Shown here: positions 51,656-58,856 of the stretch, in pieces
How positions within the stretch are numbered: position 1 is the first letter of the stretch
Layout of the letters: each line of letters begins with the position of its first letter
DNA from: Muricauda sp. SCSIO 64092
GTDB taxonomy: Bacteria > Bacteroidota > Bacteroidia > Flavobacteriales > Flavobacteriaceae
Assembly: GCF_023016285.1 (NCBI RefSeq)
Contig: NZ_CP095413.1
Coordinates: forward strand, 744,001-808,000
Reading direction: 5' to 3'
DNA length: 64,000 nt
The notes under the pieces: generated by a model
What the model saw: only the letters and a program-made list of their open reading frames with translations
The model's database searches: none
What the model was told of the DNA's origin: nothing
Position numbers and translations under genes: made by a program

Positions 51656-53611
51656 CTAAATCAAATCAACATCCGTCATCACTTCCAAAACAGCCGGTCC
51701 CTCTTGTGCAAAAAGTGTGGCCATTTCCTCTTTTAGCTTTTCCTGTTTGTCCACCCTTTTTCCCCAAGCCCCGCAGGATTGTGCGAAGTCCGCAAAATTT
51801 GGATTGGACAATGAGGTCTTCCACACCTCCAACTCCCCGGCCCGTTGCTCTTTGGAAATCTTTCCGAGTTCATGATTGTTCAAAACAATCAGTTTTACGG
51901 CCATTCCATATTTGACCAAGGTTGTAATTTCAGCCAGGTACTGGCATAAACCTCCATCACCTGCAACGGCAACCACCGGTCGCGAATCCTTGACCGCGGA
52001 CCAAGCACCGATAGCGGCGGGCAGGGCAAAGCCAATGGAACCCAAATATCCCGACATGATAAAATCATGTGCCTTGGATTCAAAATACCTACCGAAGGAA
52101 TAGGCATTGTTCCCTACATCCACACACATTACGGCATTCTCCGGAGCCAGTTGGTTCATGGCATCAAAAACCGCAATGGAGCTAATACCTTTGTTCGAGG
52201 TCTCCTTTAGTCGCCTCTTCTTTTCTTCATGCCAGATTTTCCAACGTTCCGCTATTTCATCCGTTTGGTTCCTAGTGTTGATTTTTCCTTTCAATTCGGC
52301 TTCAAAAATTTCCAAAGTCCTGGATATTTCACCCCAAACGGCCACATCAACTTTATGAAACTTGCTCAATGCCAAGGGGTCAAAATCAACCTGAATCGTT
52401 GGTTTTTTGGGGGTAATTCCCGTGTGGTTCGAAAAAGATGCCCCAAAAACGATAAGTAAATCCGATTCGTTCATGAACCAGGAAGCAATGGGGGTACCAC
52501 TTCTGCCCAAAACGCCACCCCCCAGGGGATGGTCGTCAGGTATGAGTCCTTTCCCCTTAAAGGTAGTCACTACAGGAGCCTTAAGTTTTTCCGCAAAACC
52601 TACGATCTCCTCTTTTTGAAACCGAGATCCATGCCCCATAATAATAACCGGTCTTTTGGAGTTTTTAATCAGCTCTACAGCATTGGCCACCGCTTGTTTT
52701 GGGGGAGCGATTTCCATGGATGTTATCCGTTGTTCGGGGGTTTGCGGTTTACTGGTTTCCGGCACTTTACGTTCCTGTACCTCATCCGGAAAGGTCAAAT
52801 GGGACACATCCCGCTTTAAAATGGCGTGTTTTATGGCCAGGGACATCAATTCTGCATGTTTACTGTCTTGCTGTACCCTTTGGTTGAATTCTGCTACGGT
52901 ATTGAATCCCCTCACCAAATCCACTTCCTGGAAATTTCCGGTTCCCACGACCTGTGTGGCCACTTGACCGGTAAGGGCCAAAAGCGGGGCCCTATCCACT
53001 TTGGCATCCCACATTCCGGTATACATATTGGTAGCCCCAGGACCGGCAATGGAGAAGCAGGCCGCCGGTCTTCCCGTGAGTTTTCCATAGGCGGACGCCG
53101 CGAAGGCCCCTGCTCCCTCATGGCGAATACCATAAAAGTTGAGCTTGCCTTTTTCTTCCTGCCGTCGCATTGCATCGGCAAAACCCAAATTGGAATGGCC
53201 GACCATTCCAAAAACGGTATCCACTCCCCAATTTACCATGGTTTCGACCATAACATCGGAGACGGTGGTTTCATGGGCATCCTCCGGCTCCATTCCAACA
53301 AATATGGCGCCATCCTCTTCTTTTACCTGGTATGTTGGAACACCATCATCATAACCTCCCGGGGGTTTTCCCGTACAGGGATGAAAATCCCAACCATGCC
53401 AAGGGCAGCGCAACATCCCATTTTCAATGGAACCTTCGCCCAAAGGCCCGCCTTGATGCGGACAATTATTGTCCAAAGCCGAAAACTTTCCTTCAAAATG
53501 CGTCAAACAAATACCCTTATGTGCCGCAGTAACCGTTTTTACGCGCCCTTCCGGCAAGTCATTTTTGTTGTCCAGGACCTTATGCCAAACAATTCCTTTT
53601 TTTTGCTCCAT
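51656..53611 (-). CDS. Rieske domain fused to a pyruvate oxidase-like thiamine-diphosphate enzyme
   Basis: The 651-residue protein has an N-terminal Rieske 2Fe-2S domain (residues 5-107; ligands Cys50, His52, Cys69, His72 in 'CPHQGGPLGEG' and 'CPWHGWDF'). A full ThDP enzyme of the pyruvate oxidase/acetolactate synthase group follows: an N-terminal Pyr domain with catalytic Glu165 ('IRHEGAGAFAASAYGKL'), a central domain ('KRPVIIMGHGSRFQKEEIV'), and a C-terminal PP domain with the GDG-NN motif (about residues 551-579). The closest functional analogue is PoxB (pyruvate:quinone oxidoreductase), but the membrane-binding tail of PoxB is absent. The fusion suggests direct electron transfer from the substrate to the 2Fe-2S centre. 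No exact precedent is known to me. Confidence 0.9.
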   Translation of the reverse strand: MEQKKGIVWHKVLDNKNDLPEGRVKTVTAAHKGICLTHFEGKFSALDNNCPHQGGPLGEGSIENGMLRCPWHGWDFHPCTGKPPGGYDDGVPTYQVKEEDGAIFVGMEPEDAHETTVSDVMVETMVNWGVDTVFGMVGHSNLGFADAMRRQEEKGKLNFYGIRHEGAGAFAASAYGKLTGRPAACFSIAGPGATNMYTGMWDAKVDRAPLLALTGQVATQVVGTGNFQEVDLVRGFNTVAEFNQRVQQDSKHAELMSLAIKHAILKRDVSHLTFPDEVQERKVPETSKPQTPEQRITSMEIAPPKQAVANAVELIKNSKRPVIIMGHGSRFQKEEIVGFAEKLKAPVVTTFKGKGLIPDDHPLGGGVLGRSGTPIASWFMNESDLLIVFGASFSNHTGITPKKPTIQVDFDPLALSKFHKVDVAVWGEISRTLEIFEAELKGKINTRNQTDEIAERWKIWHEEKKRRLKETSNKGISSIAVFDAMNQLAPENAVMCVDVGNNAYSFGRYFESKAHDFIMSGYLGSIGFALPAAIGAWSAVKDSRPVVAVAGDGGLCQYLAEITTLVKYGMAVKLIVLNNHELGKISKEQRAGELEVWKTSLSNPNFADFAQSCGAWGKRVDKQEKLKEEMATLFAQEGPAVLEVMTDVDLI

Positions 53612-53651
53612 TCCGGCAATCGATTAGAAGTTAATACCCAATCCGTTCCTA

Positions 53652-54410
53652 TTATCGCTTATGCTCCGGACTATCAAAACCAGCCTGGCAACCTGCTTTC
53701 CACTCATCCGGTTGGTTTCCATAGGCAGGTATTCCCCCCTGGTCCTTTAACATCCTCGCCAAATGGAGGCAATTCCAAACTAAAAAGGTGGTATTTCTGT
53801 TGGTAAAATCATTTTCGGGACCACCGGAGCCCTCGTCCCTGTATGAGGGACCCGGTCCTGCTTCACCCATCCAACCCGCATCTGCCTGCGGGGGTACGGT
53901 GTATCCTATATGGGATAAGGAAAACAAAATATTCATGGCACAATGCTTTACCCCATCTTCATTTCCTGTAATCAAAGTAGCACCTACCTTTCCATAATCC
54001 CGATATTGTCCTTTGCCATTGAATTGATGGGTATATCCATACATCCTTTCCAGGGTCCGGTTGCATACCGATGATTTTTCGCCCAGCCAGACCGAAGTAC
54101 AGAGGATCAAAATGTCGCAAGCATCAATTTCCTTTTGAATCACGGGCCAGTCATCCCTATCCCATTCCGGGGTTCTGGACATATCCAGCCCCAATCCCGC
54201 AGGAATTTCATAATCTACGGGACGGATGATCTTTGTGCTTACCCCATTTTTTTCAAAGATGTTCTGGGCTATCTTAATTAAGCCTTCCGTATGCGATAAA
54301 ACCGGTGTCCTGTTCAAGGTACAATTCAAAAAAAGGACTTTTAAATCCGTGTAGCTCGAAGGTGGGTTTTCACAGTGCTTTTCCGTGAGGTTTTTCAGTT
54401 GTTCCGTCAT
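53652..54410 (-). CDS. Flavodoxin-fold NAD(P)H-dependent oxidoreductase
   Basis: The 252-residue protein shows the FMN-reductase/flavodoxin fold: 'DLKVLFLNCTLNRTPVLSHTEGLI' with the phosphate-binding loop, 'DACDILILCTSVWLGEKSSVCNRTLERMYGY' and 'KVGATLITGNEDGVKHCAMNILFSLSHIGYTVPP'. The C-terminal 70 residues are Gly/Pro/Asp-rich. It begins the minus-strand operon, 40 nt before the Rieske-ThDP gene, and may supply or accept electrons for it through FMN. Confidence 0.88.
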   Translation of the reverse strand: MTEQLKNLTEKHCENPPSSYTDLKVLFLNCTLNRTPVLSHTEGLIKIAQNIFEKNGVSTKIIRPVDYEIPAGLGLDMSRTPEWDRDDWPVIQKEIDACDILILCTSVWLGEKSSVCNRTLERMYGYTHQFNGKGQYRDYGKVGATLITGNEDGVKHCAMNILFSLSHIGYTVPPQADAGWMGEAGPGPSYRDEGSGGPENDFTNRNTTFLVWNCLHLARMLKDQGGIPAYGNQPDEWKAGCQAGFDSPEHKR

Positions 54411-54598
54411 GTTGTTCTCGTATTAGATTAGTTATTGACTATTAGGTCGAAGCATCAATTTTAACATTACGTCTTAAGTTAGATAAATTTTGGTATTGTT
54501 GGGATTCCATAGGGATTTCCCATCAATACACGCAGAAAAGGGGAATCATTGTTGTCATTTTTAGAATTGTGCGACAATAGGTCTCAAATCATAATTTT

Positions 54599-54626
54599 GT
54601 TTAAAGTATTTAATAAAACGTTAAAC
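54599..54626. promoter_or_regulatory. Inverted repeat GTTTAA-N16-TTAAAC in the divergent spacer
   Basis: The 257-nt spacer between the redox operon and the photolyase operon holds GTTTAA (54599-54604) and TTAAAC (54621-54626), followed at 54632 by TATTTTTA, one base off the -7 consensus. It could be an operator for the photolyase genes. No regulator gene lies nearby. Evidence is weak. Confidence 0.3.
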
Positions 54627-54667
54627 ATTTTGTATTTTTAGGCCTCGAAAAGTAATTGGAAAAAGAA

Positions 54668-54832
54668 ATGTTTGGACTGTTCAAAAAGAAAACGGAAAAA
54701 GAAAAATTACAGGATTTATACGCCAAGTTGATGGGGGAGGCACATAAGCTCTCCACGACCAACCGAAAGCTTAGCGACGAAAAAGTAGCACAGGCCGATG
54801 CGGTGATGAAGAAAATTGAACTTCTTGATTAA
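54668..54832 (+). CDS. Lacal_2735-family small protein
   Basis: A 54-residue, highly charged frame starts MFGLFKKKTEKEKLQ and ends 'MKKIELLD'. The pattern F-G-L-F-K-K-K, a helical 'LYAKLMGEAHKLSTTNRKLSD', and a final 'IE-LD' matches the flavobacterial Lacal_2735 family. Function unknown. It is the first gene of the plus-strand photolyase operon; the next start is 7 nt downstream. Confidence 0.82.
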   Translation: MFGLFKKKTEKEKLQDLYAKLMGEAHKLSTTNRKLSDEKVAQADAVMKKIELLD

Positions 54833-54839
54833 TATTAAG

Positions 54840-55121
54840 ATGCAGGGTCCCTTAGATGCGCAACAACTGGATCGGATCATTGAAATGGCCTGGGAGGACA
54901 GAACACCGTTTGAAGCCATAGATTACCAATTTGGCCTAAAAGAGAAGGATGTTATCAAACTAATGCGGTCACATCTTAAACGAAGTAGTTTTAACCTTTG
55001 GCGAAAGCGCGTAAATAGCGGTGTTAGTCAAAAACACTTAAAGAAACGCAGTACGGAAATCAATCGCTTTAAATGTTCCAGACAGCGCGCCATCTCTGGA
55101 AATAAAATCAGCAAACGATAA
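54840..55121 (+). CDS. TIGR03643-family protein
   Basis: From the ATG at 54840 the protein has 93 residues. 'LDRIIEMAWEDRTPFEAIDYQFGLKEKDVIKLMR' and 'SSFNLWRKRVNSG' are the conserved core, an HTH-like helical unit, followed by a basic 'KHLKKRSTEINRFKCSRQ' tail. The family is typically found beside photolyase/cryptochrome genes, as here, and may bind DNA. An ATG at 54816 overlaps the preceding gene and is less likely. Confidence 0.85.
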   Translation: MQGPLDAQQLDRIIEMAWEDRTPFEAIDYQFGLKEKDVIKLMRSHLKRSSFNLWRKRVNSGVSQKHLKKRSTEINRFKCSRQRAISGNKISKR

Positions 55122-56237
55122 TTGAAAGGACCATATTCCAAAGAGATTTCATTTAGCACGTCACTGGACCATATTCAAGAACGAATTGCGAAAATAGACC
55201 CGGTGGCTTACGGTAAGACTCGAAACTTTATTGATGGAGCCGTCAGTTATCTGTCGCCCTATATCTCCCGGGGCGTTATTTCAACCAAACACGTTTTGAG
55301 GGCCGTATTGGAAAAAGGATATGCTCCTAAGAACATTGAAAAGTTTATACAGGAACTGGCTTGGAGGGATTACTGGCAACAGGTCTGGATTGTAAAGGGC
55401 AATCACATCAATTCCGATATTAAAAGACTCCAGCCCCATGTTGAAAACTCCGGAATACCGGAGGCAATCGTTGTGGGAAAAACGGGGATAGAAGCTATAG
55501 ACACTGCCCTTGATAATTTCTACAAAACGGGTTATTTGCACAATCATGTACGTATGTACATTGCGTCGTTGTGCTGTACTATGGGCAGATATCATTGGCA
55601 CACCCCTGCCAAATGGATGTACTATCATCTTTTGGACGGGGATTGGGCAAGCAATGCCTTAAGTTGGCAATGGGTGGCCGGGGCAAATAGCAACAAGCAA
55701 TATTATGCGAATCAAGAAAACATCAATAGGTTTTGTTATACCACCCAAAAAGACACTTATCTGGATGCTCCCTATGAAGCGTTACCTAACATGGGCATTC
55801 CCAGTGAACTGTCCCAGGCCATCCAACTTAATTTGGAGACCCCACTGCCAGAACCAAAACCAGTTTCCATAAATCCCGACCTGCCTACCCTACTCTATAA
55901 CTTTTATAATTTGGACCCCTATTGGAAAAAAGACCTAAAGGCCAATAGAATCCTTCTGTTGGAACCTTCCCTTTTTGAGATGCATCCCATTTCGGAAAAA
56001 TCGGTTGCTTTTATGCTCGAACTAAGTACCAATATTGAAGGAATCCAAATATTCGTAGGGGAATTTGATGCGTTCCTGGAACATCACCAAGTACATCGCC
56101 CCTATTTTAAGGAACATCCCCTGAACAAACATTATAAAGGCATACAGGAAAGTCGCGATTGGATGTTTTCGGTGGAAGGATATTACCCTTCGTTCTTTGC
56201 CTTCTGGAAACGGTGTAAAAAGGAATTAACGTATTGA
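55122..56237 (+). CDS. Photolyase/cryptochrome-like FAD-binding protein with atypical domain order
   Basis: The 371-residue protein starts at a TTG directly after the previous stop. Residues 10-215 are the photolyase FAD-binding domain: 'FIQELAWRDYWQQVWIVKG', 'TGYLHNHVRMYIASLCC', 'WHTPAKWMYYHLLDGDWASNALSWQWVAGANSNKQYYANQENINRFC'-type helices. The usual N-terminal alpha/beta antenna domain is missing. A separate C-terminal part (residues 265-371), with 'RILLLEPSLFEMHPISEKSVAFMLELS' and 'EGIQIFVGEFDAF', looks like an alpha/beta unit placed after the FAD domain. It is probably a light-dependent DNA repair or sensor flavoprotein. Confidence 0.83.
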   Translation: MKGPYSKEISFSTSLDHIQERIAKIDPVAYGKTRNFIDGAVSYLSPYISRGVISTKHVLRAVLEKGYAPKNIEKFIQELAWRDYWQQVWIVKGNHINSDIKRLQPHVENSGIPEAIVVGKTGIEAIDTALDNFYKTGYLHNHVRMYIASLCCTMGRYHWHTPAKWMYYHLLDGDWASNALSWQWVAGANSNKQYYANQENINRFCYTTQKDTYLDAPYEALPNMGIPSELSQAIQLNLETPLPEPKPVSINPDLPTLLYNFYNLDPYWKKDLKANRILLLEPSLFEMHPISEKSVAFMLELSTNIEGIQIFVGEFDAFLEHHQVHRPYFKEHPLNKHYKGIQESRDWMFSVEGYYPSFFAFWKRCKKELTY

Positions 56238-56238
56238 C

Positions 56239-56877
56239 ATGGAGTTCTTAAAAGATGATTTGGCAGCTATGGACCGTATTATGCGTTTAAAATTCATAAA
56301 TGCGGTTTCAGGCATTAAACCTGCAAACCTTATTGGCACAATTTCCAAGGATGGACAGATCAACCTTGCCCTAATCAGTTCTGTGGTACATCTAGGTAGC
56401 AATCCGCCCTTAATGGCTTATATATCCAGACCGACAACAGTACCCAGGCATACTTTAGAAAATATTTTAAGCACTGGGCAATACACCATTAACCATATCA
56501 ACAAGGATATCATCGAAAGGGCCCACTACACCTCTGCAAAGTTTGATAGGGACAGTTCCGAATTTGAAGGATGTCAACTAACAGAAGAGTACCTATCGGA
56601 TATTAAGGCCCCTTTTGTTTTGGAAAGCAGTATTCAAATGGGAATGCAATTGGTAGATACCATTCCTATACAACAAAACGGGACCATAATGGTCCTTGGA
56701 GAAATCGTTTATCTAAAACTGCCTTCTGAAATTGTAGGGGAAGACCATGAGATCAATCTGTCAAAAGCCAATGGCATCGGTATCTCTGGGCTTAATTCGT
56801 ATTATGAACTGAAGAAAATAGCGAAATATCCCTATGCAAGGGTCAATGAAGTCCCTGACTTCAATAAAGAAAAATGA
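56239..56877 (+). CDS. Flavin reductase-like FMN-binding protein
   Basis: The 212-residue split-barrel protein shows '[47 protein letters not shown]', '[16 protein letters not shown]' and '[27 protein letters not shown]', typical of the flavin reductase-like family. It begins 1 nt after the photolyase-like gene and may keep the FAD of the light enzymes reduced. The stop overlaps the DUF2256 start (ATGA). Confidence 0.9.
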   Translation: MEFLKDDLAAMDRIMRLKFINAVSGIKPANLIGTISKDGQINLALISSVVHLGSNPPLMAYISRPTTVPRHTLENILSTGQYTINHINKDIIERAHYTSAKFDRDSSEFEGCQLTEEYLSDIKAPFVLESSIQMGMQLVDTIPIQQNGTIMVLGEIVYLKLPSEIVGEDHEINLSKANGIGISGLNSYYELKKIAKYPYARVNEVPDFNKEK

Positions 56878-57017
56878 AAAAATCACAGCTCCCCATAAAG
56901 TACTGTATCGTATGTGGTCTCCCTTTCAGTTGGAGGAAAAAATGGAAAAAGAACTGGGAAAATGTGAGCTATTGTAGTGCGCGATGTAGAAAAAATAAAA
57001 ATCATGGGCAACATTAA
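56874..57017 (+). CDS. DUF2256 zinc-ribbon protein
   Basis: A 47-residue frame starts [15 protein letters not shown] and ends '[15 protein letters not shown]'. The two Cys pairs (CxxC and CxxxC) with 'LPFSWRKKW' between them are the DUF2256 signature. The start overlaps the flavin reductase stop by 4 nt, and the end overlaps the next gene by 14 nt. The family is commonly linked to cryptochrome/photolyase genes; its role is unknown. Confidence 0.88.
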   Translation: MKKSQLPIKYCIVCGLPFSWRKKWKKNWENVSYCSARCRKNKNHGQH

Positions 57018-58482
57018 TCTTGTATTTCCCCATCAGTTATTTGAGCAGAGTCCTTTGTTCTCCAATGGACAGGAATTCTATTTGGTTGAAGAAAGGCTCT
57101 TCTTTACCCAATACAATTTTCATAAACAGAAAATTGCCTTCCATAGGGCAAGCATGAAGCAGTATGAAAAATACCTGACAGACTTGGGAAAGAAGGTACA
57201 CTACATAGCCAGTGATGAATCGGCCTCGGATATCCGGGAATTGATAGCACAATTCGCAAAAAGCCAAATCAAGGAAATAGGCTTTGTTGATCCAGTGGAT
57301 GATTGGCTCTCTACCCGAATCAAAAACGCTTGCGGGAAACATGGTATCACTACGAATGAATATGAATCCCCTTCCTTTTTGAACAGCCTTGACATATTAA
57401 GTACGTATTTTAAGAAAGAACGGAAAAAATACCATCAAACCCAATTCTATATTGAGCAACGAAAAACACGACACCTTTTATTGGATGGGTCCGGCAAGGC
57501 TTTAGGAGGCAAATGGACCTTTGATACCGACAACAGAAAAAAATATCCCTCAAAAAAGGTTCCACCCTCCATTCATTATCCGGCGTCCAATGCTTTCTTT
57601 GAAGAAGCCCAAACTTACGTGGACCAAAACTTCAATGACAATTTTGGGGAACTGGGGAACGCTTCGTTATATCCCACTAATTTTAATGATGCCAAGGAAT
57701 GGCTTCAGCAATTTTTGGAGTATCGATTTCATGATTTTGGAGCCTACGAAGATGCCATAGTCCAAGACCAATATATTCTAAACCATAGCGTCCTAACACC
57801 CATGCTCAATGTGGGATTGCTAACACCGGACTTTATTGTCGAGGAGTCCATTTCGTTTGGAAAACAGGAAGGAATTCCCTTGAACTCCATTGAGGGATTT
57901 ATACGCCAAATAGTCGGTTGGCGTGAGTTCATTCGTGGCATCTATACATTTCACGGCAGAGCCGAACGCATCCGGAATTTTTGGGGTTTCAAACGAAAAA
58001 TGCCTTCTTCTTTTTATGACGGTACCACGGGTATCCCCCCTATTGACCATACCATAAAAAAAGTATTGAAAACAGGATATTGCCATCATATTGAGCGGCT
58101 CATGGTATTGGGAAACTTTATGTTGTTGTGCGAAATTGATCCCGATGCTGTTTACCAATGGTTTATGGAGCTCTTTATAGATGCTTATGATTGGGTCATG
58201 GTTCCCAATATTTATGGTATGAGCCAATTTTCTGATGGTGGTCTTTTTGCCACTAAACCTTATATCAGTGGAAGTAATTATTTACTAAAGATGGGCAATT
58301 ATCAAAAGGGTGAATGGCAAGGTACCTGGGATGGCATTTTCTGGCGGTTTATGGATACCCATCGCAGTTTTTTCCTTAAAAATCCACGTTTGGGAATGCT
58401 GGTCAGAACCTTTGATAAGATGGAGTCCGAAAAAAAGGAAGCACATTTGAAAAATGCGGAGAACTATCTCTCTTCACTGTAG
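57004..58482 (+). CDS. Cryptochrome/photolyase-related protein (FeS-BCP/PhrB type)
   Basis: The ATG at 57004 gives 492 residues starting '[16 protein letters not shown]', the standard start. The N-terminal DUF523-unrelated alpha/beta domain ('LVFPHQLF', '[31 protein letters not shown]') precedes the FAD domain ('[19 protein letters not shown]', '[55 protein letters not shown]'). Cys residues in the C-terminal half are fewer than the four expected for the 4Fe-4S cluster of PhrB: 'TGYCHHIE' and 'MLLCEIDP' are seen, others are not obvious. It is probably a (6-4) photolyase or photoreceptor. Confidence 0.88.
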   Translation: MGNINLVFPHQLFEQSPLFSNGQEFYLVEERLFFTQYNFHKQKIAFHRASMKQYEKYLTDLGKKVHYIASDESASDIRELIAQFAKSQIKEIGFVDPVDDWLSTRIKNACGKHGITTNEYESPSFLNSLDILSTYFKKERKKYHQTQFYIEQRKTRHLLLDGSGKALGGKWTFDTDNRKKYPSKKVPPSIHYPASNAFFEEAQTYVDQNFNDNFGELGNASLYPTNFNDAKEWLQQFLEYRFHDFGAYEDAIVQDQYILNHSVLTPMLNVGLLTPDFIVEESISFGKQEGIPLNSIEGFIRQIVGWREFIRGIYTFHGRAERIRNFWGFKRKMPSSFYDGTTGIPPIDHTIKKVLKTGYCHHIERLMVLGNFMLLCEIDPDAVYQWFMELFIDAYDWVMVPNIYGMSQFSDGGLFATKPYISGSNYLLKMGNYQKGEWQGTWDGIFWRFMDTHRSFFLKNPRLGMLVRTFDKMESEKKEAHLKNAENYLSSL

Positions 58483-58732
58483 AGGGGCCGTTTGGTCGGC
58501 ATTGATAACTTCGTACGATAAGTAAGGAATTAGTAATTAAAACAGGGCTAATTACTTCATATTTACAATATGGAGAACAATAAAACCTTTTAAGAAGTCC
58601 TCCCAAAAACAATTCTGAAAAGATAGGAACCCATCTTCGTGCCCATGCCAGATCTTTTCAACACATTTCCATAAAATATAGGGTTGAATACTTTGATGGC
58701 GGGCTATCAAACCCTACCTTCGCCTTATTTAA

Positions 58733-58745
58733 ATTTAGTCTAAAT
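58733..58745. promoter_or_regulatory. Palindrome ATTTAG-T-CTAAAT, candidate metal-responsive operator
   Basis: A perfect 13-bp palindrome with 6-bp arms, flanked by TATTTA/TAAATA (58726-58746), 67 nt before the -7 box and 112 nt before the receptor ATG. The TTTAG..CTAAA core is like DtxR-family iron/manganese operators. The proteins that follow fit iron uptake. Inference. Confidence 0.4.
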
Positions 58746-58811
58746 AGTTTTTTGTTTTGAATCTTCTTTCAAAAAGACCAATTATATTTTCAATAGGGTT
58801 AAAAAAATTAT

Positions 58812-58819
58812 TAGCTTTG
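58812..58819 (+). promoter_or_regulatory. -7 box TAGCTTTG of the TonB-dependent receptor gene
   Basis: A perfect TAnnTTTG, 37 nt before the ATG at 58857. No TTG at -33 spacing, so it may need an activator or be weak. Confidence 0.5.
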
Positions 58820-58856
58820 TCTAAAAATTTATTGAGCTTATTTTAAACCCCAATTC

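Larger units (their letters stand above)
58483..58856. other. 374-nt non-coding region before the TonB-dependent receptor
   Basis: No gene is seen. It contains an inverted repeat AGTAATTA/TAATTACT with a 9-nt loop (58532-58556), an imperfect AGGGTTGA/TCAAACCCT pair (about 58680-58715), a palindrome at 58733-58745 and a -7 box at 58812-58819. Confidence 0.7.

Noticed and set aside
52826..53806. 326-codon open frame on the plus strand opposite the Rieske-ThDP gene
   Set aside because: It is a mirror frame of a gene with intact domains; its composition (His, Gly, Ser, Phe) is not that of a normal protein and it crosses the gap into the next gene.
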